Part shown: positions 51,773 to 59,692 of the stretch, in pieces
Position numbering within the stretch: position 1 is the first letter of the stretch
Layout: the number at the start of each line of letters is the position of its first letter
Assembly: GCA_028532915.1 (NCBI GenBank)
Contig: JAQQAI010000089.1
Location: 124,001 to 188,000 of the forward strand
Source of the DNA: Sphaerochaetaceae bacterium
Lineage (GTDB): Bacteria; Spirochaetota; Spirochaetia; Sphaerochaetales; Sphaerochaetaceae
Reading direction: 5' to 3'
DNA length: 64,000 nt
Program-made: the position numbers and the translations under genes
Notes under the pieces: generated by a model
Told to the model about the DNA's origin: nothing
The model's database searches: none
Seen by the model: only the letters and a program-made list of their open reading frames with translations

Positions 51773-52366
51773 ATGGCAATAGATCGAACTCCAATCAGAA
51801 AGAGGAGTAATTTTGTGGGAATCAATCCTGTCGTTCTCGGGTACGAACCCAAAAAGAAAGGCCGGGAGAAACAGTTTAAAAGAAGAAGACGGAAGGAAAG
51901 CGAATACGGCATCCAGCTCAAGGAGAAGCAGAAGGTGAAATTCGTCTACGGTGTATTGGAAAAACAGTTCCTTCTCACCTACAAGAAGGCCGAAAAGATG
52001 CCGGGAATCACCGGAGAGAATCTTCTTCGCCTTCTTGAAAGTCGGCTCGACAATGTCGTGTTCAGATCGGGACTTGCAAAGACACGGAAGATGGCAAGAC
52101 AGATGATATCTCACGGTCATATCAGAGTGAACGGTTCACGAGTGAACATTCCTTCCTACCAGGTATCGGTCGGCGATACCATTTCACCGGATACGACGAT
52201 GACCGGTCATCTCAGAGCTTTGAGGAGTTCCTATAGCCGAAGTCTTCCTCCATGGCTCTCACAGGACAGTGACACTCTTGAGTCCAGTGTGATCGGCACA
52301 TCCAGCCGTTCAGATATCGATTTCGATGTCGTGGAATCAAGAATAACAGAGCTGTATTCGAAATAG
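51773..52366 (+). CDS. rpsD: 30S ribosomal protein S4
   Basis: A 197-residue primary 16S rRNA binder. The core is clear: KESEYGIQLKEKQKVKFVYG, VTGENLL-like ITGENLLRLLESRLDNVVFR, ARQMISHGHIRVNGSRVNIP (the S4 RNA-binding domain) and ITELYSK at the end. The N-terminal 30 residues are divergent: the usual ARYxGPxCRLCR segment and any zinc cysteines are missing. It is a single transcription unit and not in an rpsM-rpsK-rpsD-rpoA cluster. I cannot exclude that another S4 copy exists elsewhere. The ATG at 51773 has GAGGTGA upstream. Confidence 0.93.
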   Translation: MAIDRTPIRKRSNFVGINPVVLGYEPKKKGREKQFKRRRRKESEYGIQLKEKQKVKFVYGVLEKQFLLTYKKAEKMPGITGENLLRLLESRLDNVVFRSGLAKTRKMARQMISHGHIRVNGSRVNIPSYQVSVGDTISPDTTMTGHLRALRSSYSRSLPPWLSQDSDTLESSVIGTSSRSDIDFDVVESRITELYSK

Positions 52367-52374
52367 ATTGGTTC

Positions 52375-52401
52375 TTGCCACATTTTTCTAGTTTGTATAT
52401 G
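52375..52401 (+). promoter_or_regulatory. Candidate yjbQ promoter
   Basis: TTGCCA (52375-52380), 15 bases, TATATG (52396-52401); the yjbQ ATG follows eight bases later. AGGAG (52404-52408) is only one base from the ATG, too close for normal use, so the transcript may be leaderless. Confidence 0.4.
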
Positions 52402-52409
52402 GTAGGAGT

Positions 52410-52805
52410 ATGTATCATACTCTTACCATTCAAACACAGAAAGACGGGTTTTATGATCTCACCGGCAAGGTGAGGGATATCGTTGCATCAAGCAAAATAG
52501 AAAGCGGAATCTGCGTAATCTATTCTCCGCACACTTCTTGTGGAATCACCATCAATGAAAATGCCGATCCCGATGTGCAGCACGATCTGAAGATCGCCTA
52601 CACTCAGGCTTTTCCCGAAGATTCCTCATACCGTCATAACGAAGGTAATTCGAGCGCCCATGCAAAAGTGAGTGCAATCGGCTCGTCAGCTACAGTATTC
52701 GTTGAAAAATGCGATCTGCTTCTCGGAATATGGCAGGCGGTCTACCTTGTAGAATTCGACGGACCGAGAACCAGACGTGTTTTCGTGAAGGTGATCGCTG
52801 AATAG
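52410..52805 (+). CDS. yjbQ: YjbQ/UPF0047-family protein
   Basis: A 131-residue conserved protein of the YjbQ family. The family signature is intact: IYSPHTSCGITINENADPDV in the middle, YRHNEGNSSAHAKVSAIGSS, and LGIWQAVYLVEFDGPRTRRV at the end. The conserved His/Asp/Asn cluster suggests a metal or phosphate site. E. coli YjbQ has weak thiamine-phosphate synthase activity in vivo, but its main role is not known. The stop codon lies inside the loop of a terminator hairpin. Confidence 0.93.
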   Translation: MYHTLTIQTQKDGFYDLTGKVRDIVASSKIESGICVIYSPHTSCGITINENADPDVQHDLKIAYTQAFPEDSSYRHNEGNSSAHAKVSAIGSSATVFVEKCDLLLGIWQAVYLVEFDGPRTRRVFVKVIAE

Positions 52806-52815
52806 CGAACACCTT
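52788..52815 (+). terminator. Terminator hairpin spanning the yjbQ stop codon
   Basis: AAGGTG-A-TCGCT (52788-52799) pairs with AGCGA-A-CACCTT (52804-52815) around a GAAT loop, 11 bp with one A-A mismatch. The stop TAG is at 52803-52805. The downstream U-tract is broken (CTTTCATT). On the minus strand it would also fold, serving uraA. Confidence 0.75.
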
Positions 52816-52824
52816 CTTTCATTC

Positions 52825-54060
52825 CTATTTTGTTGTTTTAGACGGTCTCAGAATCAGATTGAGGACGACTCCGAATATCGCAGCAAGACCAAGCCCCGAC
52901 AATTTAACCGGACCGATTTCAAAGGCAGCTCCGCCTAGTCCGAGAACAAGCATCGATGCGCTGATGATAAGCAGTTTCGGATTAGACAGATCCACTCTGG
53001 CATCCACCATATTCTTGATTCCAATTGAACTTATCATACCGAACAGAAGGATGCTGATTCCACCGATGACCGGTGCGGGTATCGTGGATATGATCGCCGT
53101 GAATTTCGGAATGAGAGAGAGGAAAATTGCGAAGAGTGCTGCAATTCGCATGATGATTGGATTCGATGCGCCTGTGAGTGCTACAGCTCCTGTATTCTCC
53201 GAATAGGTCGTGTTCGCCGGTCCTCCGATGAGAGCCGAGATGCTTGTCGCGATTCCGTCTCCGATGAGTGTCCTGTGGATACCCGGATCTTTGATAAAAT
53301 CTTTTCCGACCACATTTCCGATAGCAAGGACATCACCGAAATGTTCCACCATCGTAACGATCGCGATAGGGACCATCACGGTAATCGCTGAGAAAGAGAA
53401 TTTGGGAGTCTGAAAATGGGGAAGACCGATCCATGCCGCCTCCCGTATCGGAGTGAAGTCGGTGATTCCTATCACTATAGAGAACAGATACCCGCCTATA
53501 AGGGCGAAGAGTACCGGCAGATTAGAGGCGAACTTCCATCCGAACTTTTCGAAATATACTTTTACGAAGATACCAAGGGCAAAGGTGACAAAGGCCACCA
53601 GCCATGCAGTGGAGGATGCTATGTCCGGGCTATTGGTACCGTTAGCGTTCGCAACTGCTACAGGAGCAAGGATAAGGCCGATCATGATGATCATCGGACC
53701 GGTCACGTGAGGTGGAAGAATATCGTGGAGTCTGTCATAACTCACGAAACGGAATATCGATGCTACAATCAAATAGAGAAATCCTGCCACGAGGATTCCT
53801 CCGAGTGCGAATGCGATGTCTCCTTCACTCGCGGTAACTGAGATGATTCCCGGTATGAATGCGAACGAAGATCCAAGAAAGACAGGCACTTTGAATTTCG
53901 TGACAACATGAAATATCAAAGTCCCGATTCCCGCCGCAAACAAGGCAACAGAAATATCCAGTCCCGTCAAAATAGGAACAAGCACCGTTGCACCGAACAT
54001 CACAAAGGTATGTTGCAATCCTAAGATTACTGTTTTCGTACCAATTTTCTCTTTTGCCAC
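52825..54060 (-). CDS. uraA: Uracil/xanthine permease (NCS2 family, UraA-like)
   Basis: A 411-residue proton symporter with 14 predicted helices in a 7+7 inverted repeat. The opening ILGLQHTFVMFGATVLVPIL is the QH motif of NCS2 carriers, and the second half contains MVEHFGDVLAIGNVVGKDFI with the conserved Glu and ALIGGPANTTYSENTGAVAL (the NxT...E signature). The uracil preference is inferred from closeness to UraA. The start is a GTG at 54060 with GGAGG (54067-54071) six bases upstream; the reading from an ATG at 54105 has no such site. No pyrimidine genes are adjacent. Confidence 0.9.
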   Translation of the reverse strand: MAKEKIGTKTVILGLQHTFVMFGATVLVPILTGLDISVALFAAGIGTLIFHVVTKFKVPVFLGSSFAFIPGIISVTASEGDIAFALGGILVAGFLYLIVASIFRFVSYDRLHDILPPHVTGPMIIMIGLILAPVAVANANGTNSPDIASSTAWLVAFVTFALGIFVKVYFEKFGWKFASNLPVLFALIGGYLFSIVIGITDFTPIREAAWIGLPHFQTPKFSFSAITVMVPIAIVTMVEHFGDVLAIGNVVGKDFIKDPGIHRTLIGDGIATSISALIGGPANTTYSENTGAVALTGASNPIIMRIAALFAIFLSLIPKFTAIISTIPAPVIGGISILLFGMISSIGIKNMVDARVDLSNPKLLIISASMLVLGLGGAAFEIGPVKLSGLGLAAIFGVVLNLILRPSKTTK

Positions 54061-54191
54061 TGCTATCCTCCAATGATAGTCAAATTTATGCATATGTATA
54101 TTCACCCACTAACGTTGTGAATGTTGATATGAAACCTTTTTTTGTCCTGAGTTACTATTCGATTAGAAAAGATGCCCTATTTTTGATTAAA

Positions 54192-54206
54192 TTGCTAGGT
54201 TAGCAA
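54192..54206. repeat. Inverted repeat TTGCTA-GGT-TAGCAA upstream of uraA
   Basis: A perfect 6-bp inverted repeat in the 270-base divergent spacer between uraA and the SPFH gene, 132 bases from the uraA start and 47 bases before the SPFH -35. It could be an operator. I saw no purine riboswitch or PyrR anti-antiterminator in this spacer. Confidence 0.4.
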
Positions 54207-54252
54207 CATCAATTTTGCCGGAAATATGTAATTTTGCACATTTTTTTTTATG

Positions 54253-54281
54253 TTGACTTTTGATTCGGAATAAAATAATAT
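54253..54281 (+). promoter_or_regulatory. Promoter of the SPFH/RHH pair
   Basis: TTGACT (54253-54258), 17 bases, TAATAT (54276-54281). The start near 54289 gives a leader of about 42 bases with AAGGAG before the ATG. A T-tract lies just upstream. Confidence 0.7.
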
Positions 54282-54330
54282 CTTTATGATAGCATTTAGA
54301 TATCATTTTTTATGCAAAGGAGATTCTCAT

Positions 54331-55335
54331 ATGAAAACAAATAACCATGTCACGGAAGAAAAAAAAGCTCCCCATCTTCCAGGGATGCTTATGCTGTGGG
54401 TGCTGATCATCGCAGAGATTGCCTTCACTGTCCTGTTCATCTATTGTGTCTCTCAATTGAGTATCTACGGCGAAGATACTGTTGTGATCATCATCCTTAT
54501 CATCTCTGCACTTACAGCATTCGGTCTCCTTCCGGTATGTTTCATCGGATTGAAAGTGATAAAACCGAATGAAGCCATGGTTCTCACTCTTTTCGGCAGA
54601 TATTACGGTACATTGCAAGAAAGCGGTTTTTATTTCGTCAATCCTTTTGTCGCATCGGTCAACCCCTGCTCTGCAGATCAGGATGCCTCATCTTCCGTCC
54701 TCAATTCGATGAAGATCAAGGTGAACAGCAAATCTGTCCAGCTCAACAAAAAGATTTCTCTCAAAGCGATGACTCTCAATAATGACAAGCAGAAGATAAA
54801 TGATGCTCAGGGCAATCCTATCATCATCGGTATTGTTGTGATCTGGAAGGTGGTCAACACTGCAAAGGCGGTCTTCAATGTCGACAATTACATCGAGTAT
54901 CTATCGATTCAGACCGATGCCGCTTTGAGAAATATCGTCCGTCTCTATCCCTATGATGAAAATGACGCAGAAGGTGAGAAATCACTGAGGGGCTCGTCAT
55001 TGGAGGTGGCAGAAAAGTTGAAGGATGCTATACAGGAGAAAGCTGGAATCGCAGGTATAGAGATTCTTGAAGCGAGGATCACCCATCTTTCGTATGCACC
55101 TGAAATTGCCGCCGCCATGTTGCAAAGACAGCAGGCTTCTGCCATAATTGCAGCTCGATCGATGATAGTTGAAGGTGCTGTATCTATGGTCGAGATGGCA
55201 CTCGATGAATTGTCTGAAAAGGATATCGTTTCCCTGGATGAAGAACGAAAGGCCCAGATGGTAAGTAATCTGCTCGTCATCCTGTGCGGAAACAAGGATG
55301 CTCAGCCTATCGTCAATTCAGGATCGATCTATTAA
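54331..55335 (+). CDS. SPFH (stomatin/prohibitin/flotillin) domain membrane protein
   Basis: A 334-residue protein with two transmembrane helices (about 18-42 and 50-73) and an SPFH domain from about 76 ([20 protein letters not shown], then SGFYFVNPF). [20 protein letters not shown] and [14 protein letters not shown] are typical of the domain, followed by a helical segment ([40 protein letters not shown]). SPFH proteins oligomerise into membrane cages or microdomain scaffolds, often with FtsH or other proteases. The Shine-Dalgarno AAGGAG (54317-54322) sets the start. It is co-directional with the small RHH-like gene 15 bases downstream. Confidence 0.9.
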   Translation: MKTNNHVTEEKKAPHLPGMLMLWVLIIAEIAFTVLFIYCVSQLSIYGEDTVVIIILIISALTAFGLLPVCFIGLKVIKPNEAMVLTLFGRYYGTLQESGFYFVNPFVASVNPCSADQDASSSVLNSMKIKVNSKSVQLNKKISLKAMTLNNDKQKINDAQGNPIIIGIVVIWKVVNTAKAVFNVDNYIEYLSIQTDAALRNIVRLYPYDENDAEGEKSLRGSSLEVAEKLKDAIQEKAGIAGIEILEARITHLSYAPEIAAAMLQRQQASAIIAARSMIVEGAVSMVEMALDELSEKDIVSLDEERKAQMVSNLLVILCGNKDAQPIVNSGSIY

Positions 55336-55350
55336 ATAAAAGGATTGGAG

Positions 55351-55545
55351 ATGGCTTCAAAGGATAACGATAAGAAACAGATAGTATTAAGGCTCTCGCC
55401 GACATTGTGGAAACAGGTAGCTTCATGGGCCGAGCAGGATTTCCGTTCTATCAATTCTCAGATCGAATATCTTTTGACCAAAGCAGTCAAAGATCACTAT
55501 AAGATTGATAAGGAACAGGATGAGGAAGAATCCTCCTCATCCTGA
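55351..55545 (+). CDS. Small Arc/RHH-like protein paired with the SPFH protein
   Basis: A 64-residue protein. KQIVLRLSPTLWKQVASWAE looks like a ribbon-helix-helix strand and first helix, followed by QDFRSINSQIEYLLTKAVKD, the second helix with the R-S-x-N-x-Q-I-E-x-L-L pattern seen in Arc-like domains. The tail is acidic and Ser-rich (DEEESSSS). The ATG at 55351 has AGGA six bases upstream; a TTG two codons earlier is less likely. RHH proteins usually bind DNA as dimers, but this one may instead be a partner of the SPFH protein. The last codons form a terminator stem. Confidence 0.75.
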   Translation: MASKDNDKKQIVLRLSPTLWKQVASWAEQDFRSINSQIEYLLTKAVKDHYKIDKEQDEEESSSS

Positions 55546-55554
55546 AATCTTTTT
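55517..55554 (+). terminator. Terminator formed by the 3' codons of the RHH-like gene
   Basis: AGGATGAGGA (55517-55526) pairs with TCCTCATCCT (55534-55543), a 10-bp perfect stem ending at the TGA stop (55543-55545), then a short AAATCTTTTT tract. It also lies before the miaB stop of the opposite strand. Confidence 0.8.
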
Positions 55555-56863
55555 ACAGCTGTATGCCTGTATAGGTATTCCCTGATATCTTCTTTAGCTG
55601 TACCTGCACTTCATCTCCGGCGATGAGTTGACCTTTCGGCTCGAATACGACCATCTCGCTGTGCTGAGATCTTCCCAGATACTGGTTCTCGTTCTTCTTC
55701 GAAAGAGATTCGACCAGGACCTCGACAATATCGTGACAATGCTGTTCCTTGTATGAGCGGGTGAGAACTCTCTGATTCTTTATCAGTCTGTTCAGTCTTT
55801 CAAGACGTATATCTACCGGCACCTGAGGCTCCATGTCTACAGCTTTCGTACCTTCTCTCGGGTTGAAATAATACATAAAAGCTTCGATGAACCCGATTTC
55901 GTTCATTGCCGAAAGTGTCTGCAGGAAATCATCCTCGGTTTCACCGGGGAATCCCACCATCACATCGGTTGTGAACGTCATATCGGGTACCGCCTTTTTT
56001 ATATCCTCTATAAGAGACAGAAACGACTCTCTCGTATATTTTCTTCTCATCGCATCAAGGATCCTTGTCGACCCGCTCTGCATCGGCACATGAAGATGAT
56101 GAGGAAGTTTTTTCTCCTGCCCGAGCAGAGAAATCAGCTCCTTCGAGAAATCTTTCGGATGAGGTGATTCGAAACGGACCCATTTGACCGAATCAAGAGT
56201 TCGCGTGATCTTTTCTAGAAGATCGGGAAAGCCGTATCTGATCCCATTGTCCGTAAAGCTGTAAGAATTCACATTCTGTCCGAGCAGTGTGATCTCCTTA
56301 ACTCCGAGATCCTCGAGACGTTTCACTTCATCCAGAATCGAATCCACAGAACGGGAGACCTCTCTTCCTCTCACATAGGGAACGATACAGTAGGAACAGA
56401 AGTTGTTGCAGCCGTTCATAATCGGAATGAATGAACTGATCTCCCCCTCTTTATGGTAATTGCGGGTAAACGTATATTCCTCTTTTCTCTCGTCCTTCGC
56501 TCCCGATAGGATCGCAGCAATACGGTATTTATCATTTGTTCCGACAACATGATCTACCGCTGGAGCCTGGTCGATGATCTGGTCATGAAGCCTTTCAGCC
56601 ATGCATCCTGTGATGATCAGCGTAAGGTCTCTGCTTTCTTTGAGATGTTTAAAAAATCCTATTCTTCCCCAGATCCTGTTTTCGGCAGTCTTTCTGACGC
56701 TGCAGGTATTGATGATGACGCAATCGGCATCCTCGACCTTTTCAGCCTTCCTGATATCCGCTTTCTGCAGTGAAATCTCGAGTGCATTTGATTCTGCGAT
56801 GTTCATCTGACAGCCGTAGGTCTCTATCCAGTACAAAGAGTGGCTCTTAGGCTGATCTTTCAT
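55553..56863 (-). CDS. miaB: tRNA-2-methylthio-N6-dimethylallyladenosine synthase MiaB
   Basis: A 436-residue radical SAM methylthiotransferase acting on i6A37 of tRNA. The auxiliary-cluster cysteines are in TYGCQMN (Cys18), NTCSVR and TGCMAE; the SAM cluster is CNNFCSYCIVPYVRGREVSR. LLGQNVNSY and HLHVPMQSGS identify the MiaB branch rather than RimO or MtaB. The C-terminal TRAM domain ends near 430. Its ATG directly abuts the folD stop. Confidence 0.95.
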   Translation of the reverse strand: MKDQPKSHSLYWIETYGCQMNIAESNALEISLQKADIRKAEKVEDADCVIINTCSVRKTAENRIWGRIGFFKHLKESRDLTLIITGCMAERLHDQIIDQAPAVDHVVGTNDKYRIAAILSGAKDERKEEYTFTRNYHKEGEISSFIPIMNGCNNFCSYCIVPYVRGREVSRSVDSILDEVKRLEDLGVKEITLLGQNVNSYSFTDNGIRYGFPDLLEKITRTLDSVKWVRFESPHPKDFSKELISLLGQEKKLPHHLHVPMQSGSTRILDAMRRKYTRESFLSLIEDIKKAVPDMTFTTDVMVGFPGETEDDFLQTLSAMNEIGFIEAFMYYFNPREGTKAVDMEPQVPVDIRLERLNRLIKNQRVLTRSYKEQHCHDIVEVLVESLSKKNENQYLGRSQHSEMVVFEPKGQLIAGDEVQVQLKKISGNTYTGIQL

Positions 56864-57745
56864 CTACTTTCTTCCTTCCATATGCAATTTTGCTGCTGAT
56901 AGCGTATTATACATCAACATGGCGATAGTCATAGGTCCCACTCCGCGGGGAACGGGAGTTATAGCAGTGCATTTCGAAGCTACAGAGTCGAAATCGACAT
57001 CACCTGTAAGACGATATCCCCGTTTCCTTGAAGCATCATCTACCCGGTTGATCCCTACATCTATAACGACGGCGCCATCTTTGACCATATCGGAGGTGAC
57101 AAAGTTCGCTCTTCCTATGGCGACGATGAGAATATCGGCAGAGCGGGTAAACGACGGAAGGTCGGCTGTTCTGCTGTGACACACTGTCACGGTCGCATCG
57201 CGTCCCTTTTGCATAAGAAGTGCAGCGATCGGCTTGCCCACTATTGCTGAGCGGCCTATAACGACCACATGCTTTCCCTTAGTCTCTATTTCATAATAAT
57301 CAAGCATTTTGAGGATCCCGTGCGGGGTGCACGAAATAAAGGTTTCCTCTTCTCTCACAAGGTGCCCCATGTTGGTAGGATGAAGTCCGTCTACATCTTT
57401 GCCGGCTGCTATCGAGTTTATCACCTTCGATTCATCCAGATGTGCGGGAAGAGGAAGCTGTACGAGAATCCCGTCGACCTCACTGTCCCTGTTCAGATCA
57501 TCTATATGACTGAGAAGAGTATTCTCATCGATATCTGCTGGAAGGGAGATATCCTTATGGCCGAAACCTAGCTCCAGAGCCTTTTTCTTCTTCGAAGAGA
57601 CGTATGCCATTGACGCAGGATCGGATCCCACGAGTATGACCGCCAATGTCGGTCTGTGTTGAAACTGTTCATACAGTCGTTTACTTTCGATCTCTATATT
57701 CTCGTAAATAGATGCGGCCACCTCTTTACCCGTAAGTTCTTTCAT
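56864..57745 (-). CDS. folD: Methylenetetrahydrofolate dehydrogenase/cyclohydrolase FolD
   Basis: A 293-residue bifunctional enzyme of one-carbon metabolism making 10-formyl-THF. SMAYVSSKKKKALELGF contains the catalytic Tyr and Lys, GILVQLPLPAHLDE the folate motif, VIGRSAIVGKPIAALLMQKG the NADP loop, and PVPRGVGPMTIAMLMYNT the C-terminal signature. GGAG precedes the ATG. A -10-like TATAAA lies upstream, but the -35 is weak. Confidence 0.96.
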   Translation of the reverse strand: MKELTGKEVAASIYENIEIESKRLYEQFQHRPTLAVILVGSDPASMAYVSSKKKKALELGFGHKDISLPADIDENTLLSHIDDLNRDSEVDGILVQLPLPAHLDESKVINSIAAGKDVDGLHPTNMGHLVREEETFISCTPHGILKMLDYYEIETKGKHVVVIGRSAIVGKPIAALLMQKGRDATVTVCHSRTADLPSFTRSADILIVAIGRANFVTSDMVKDGAVVIDVGINRVDDASRKRGYRLTGDVDFDSVASKCTAITPVPRGVGPMTIAMLMYNTLSAAKLHMEGRK

Positions 57746-57802
57746 ATCAACTCCATGAGTGTTAAATTGTTTATACTATTGTTATATCAAAAAATAGAAT
57801 TT

Positions 57803-57814
57803 ATGTGTACACAT
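57803..57814. repeat. 12-bp palindrome ATGTGTACACAT between folD and the outer-membrane gene
   Basis: A perfect palindrome in the 167-base divergent spacer. A related half-site, GTACACAGG, follows about 19 bases downstream. It may be an operator for either direction; nothing else identifies it. Confidence 0.35.
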
Positions 57815-57839
57815 TATGGCAAAGATGAGAGTACACAGG

Positions 57840-57868
57840 TTTTCAAACCGCACTAAAATGGATATGAT
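57840..57868 (+). promoter_or_regulatory. Promoter of the outer-membrane/lipoprotein pair
   Basis: TTTTCA (57840-57845), 17 bases, TATGAT (57863-57868). The start near 57876 gives a leader of about 37 bases with GAGGAG 12 bases before the ATG. Confidence 0.45.
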
Positions 57869-57912
57869 ATAGAGGTTCCAGATTTTGTTCTTATGAGGAG
57901 ATCGGCATTATT

Positions 57913-58515
57913 ATGAAAAGAGTTCTTAGCATCCTATTGATAACGATGATGGCACTTACCTGCATTGGAGCTGAAGATACCTCGGATATTTCGATTCCGA
58001 ACTACAGCATGGGTTCTCAGATCTTTACTTTCCGTTTTGGTCCCGAGGTGCCGACTTTTATGTATCGGCCTTCCCTCTCCCCTACCTGGCTCACTTTCTC
58101 CGATACCCATTTCAAAGTCGGCGGATACGGCTCCTTATCCTATCAGGGATTCTTATCAAGTCATCTGGCCATCGGAGGAGAACTCGGATATCTTTTCGAT
58201 TATGATCAGAGCGAATTGTTCACAAGCGTGCCGCTGCTGGCAAAACTCACGTATATACCGTTCCAGGGGACTTTTGAACTTCCCCTGAGTATCTCAATGG
58301 GATTTGCCTACAATTCGTATGATGAATCCTCCTACCTATCTCTTTTCACCTCAGCCGAGGTTGGACTCTCCTACTTCTTTACCGAATCATGGGGATTCAC
58401 ACTCAGCGGAGGCTTGCAGGTCATCCCTGAGATTTACTTTGACGACAAAGCAGATCAGACCACTTATACAGGATTCATGCCCATAACACTCGCAATATCT
58501 TACCGGACTAACTAG
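57913..58515 (+). CDS. Predicted small outer-membrane beta-barrel protein
   Basis: A 200-residue exported protein with a signal peptide (1-19, SILLITMMALTCIGA). The mature part has eight or so amphipathic strands with many aromatic residues (SYQGFLSSHLAIGGELGYLF, LPLSISMGFAYNSY, LSYFFTESWGFTLSGGLQVI) and ends in ITLAISYRTN, as expected for an 8-strand barrel of the OmpW/OmpA size class. The family is not certain. It is followed 9 bases later by a lipoprotein gene. Confidence 0.7.
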   Translation: MKRVLSILLITMMALTCIGAEDTSDISIPNYSMGSQIFTFRFGPEVPTFMYRPSLSPTWLTFSDTHFKVGGYGSLSYQGFLSSHLAIGGELGYLFDYDQSELFTSVPLLAKLTYIPFQGTFELPLSISMGFAYNSYDESSYLSLFTSAEVGLSYFFTESWGFTLSGGLQVIPEIYFDDKADQTTYTGFMPITLAISYRTN

Positions 58516-58524
58516 GAGCAGTAG

Positions 58525-59577
58525 ATGAAACACATAAAAAGAGAATCTTATATCACCCTCTTCCTATTCGGAATCATACTTCTCACCGTCGGGTGCAATC
58601 TTGATTACGACGGAATCTTCTATCAGGTATCCATTTCAGAGGAGACCGTTGAAGTCGGACAGGTCTACCTTGCAGGTATTGACTCAACGACCCTCTTTGC
58701 CTATACGACTGATGTCGGCATGCAGTCCTACGACACCGTCAGCGAGGAGTGGACCGAGATAGATACTTCAGATCATATTTCATCCAACATACTGCCGAGT
58801 CTCGTATCTAGTGATGGTACCAACATCTATTTTTCCACCAGAAGCGATGAAGGCGAGAACAACAAGATCTATACATTCCCCATGAATGACACGGACAATA
58901 TATCCGTACACAACTCAGACTACGACGTGATCACATTCGCAGCTCCGTTCGATCTTATGCTCACCAAAGACAGCAGTGACAATTACTACGTTCGCAGAAT
59001 TTCCAATCCTGCAACTCTTCTTACTACGATCCCCAGCGGATATGAAGCTGTGAAACTCATGGCCCAAAGCGATGATATCTTCCTGCTCAACGCATACACG
59101 ATGGATGACGATGATGAGAAAGAGTATGACTACTTTCTCTGCAACGGTTTAAATAAATCGACATTGACCCTCGACAGTGACGAATACAGCATCCGCGCAT
59201 TCTATGTCGATGAGACCAATGACAATATCGCAGTGATCACATCAGACGAGACAGTATATTATGATAACGATTTCGACATCGATTCTGATACCGACTTCAC
59301 ATTTGTCGAATCTGACGATACGGTATCACTCGAAACAACGACTGTTGAAGATTCAGCTCTGCCCGTCATCACCGACTATTCATCTGCTCTGTTCTATATT
59401 CAGGGTGACAACGATTATATCTATTCGATCGACAGTTCTACCGGAGAAGTCGAGGATGTCACGGATGATTACACCGTAAGCGTCAGTTCCATCACTATCA
59501 TCTCGTATCTGTATGACGATTCTACATCAACAGCCTATATCGGAACGATTGAAAACGGGGTGTACGAACTGTACTGA
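58525..59577 (+). CDS. Predicted acidic lipoprotein, possibly beta-propeller
   Basis: A 350-residue protein with lipobox LTVGC (Cys24). The mature part is very acidic (many Asp, Thr, Ser and Tyr) and shows a recurring strand pattern such as STTLFAYTTDVGMQSYDTVS, TNIYFSTRSDEGENNKIYTF, and ALFYIQGDNDYIYSIDSSTG, which suggests a beta-propeller. No family is recognised. It is the second gene of the outer-membrane/lipoprotein pair and ends just before a strong bidirectional terminator. Confidence 0.7.
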   Translation: MKHIKRESYITLFLFGIILLTVGCNLDYDGIFYQVSISEETVEVGQVYLAGIDSTTLFAYTTDVGMQSYDTVSEEWTEIDTSDHISSNILPSLVSSDGTNIYFSTRSDEGENNKIYTFPMNDTDNISVHNSDYDVITFAAPFDLMLTKDSSDNYYVRRISNPATLLTTIPSGYEAVKLMAQSDDIFLLNAYTMDDDDEKEYDYFLCNGLNKSTLTLDSDEYSIRAFYVDETNDNIAVITSDETVYYDNDFDIDSDTDFTFVESDDTVSLETTTVEDSALPVITDYSSALFYIQGDNDYIYSIDSSTGEVEDVTDDYTVSVSSITIISYLYDDSTSTAYIGTIENGVYELY

Positions 59578-59633
59578 TAATACATTCCCATCTTGAGCTT
59601 TACTGCTGAAAACCGGTGATGATCTCAGGATTC

Positions 59634-59670
59634 AAAAAAAAGATCCTTATTTTAAAGGATCTTTTTTTTT
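59634..59670. terminator. Strong bidirectional terminator
   Basis: A stretch of A residues with GATCCTT (59634-59648) pairs with AAGGATC and T residues (59555 side mirrored at 59655-59669), loop of six. Both strands end in long T-tracts. It separates the lipoprotein gene (plus) from the phosphoribosyltransferase gene (minus). Confidence 0.92.
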
Positions 59671-59692
59671 GCCCGATGGTTTCATTTCAATA

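Noticed and set aside
54061-54330. Purine or preQ1 riboswitch in the uraA leader
   Set aside because: The spacer lacks the conserved three-way-junction and loop sequences; only a short inverted repeat is present.
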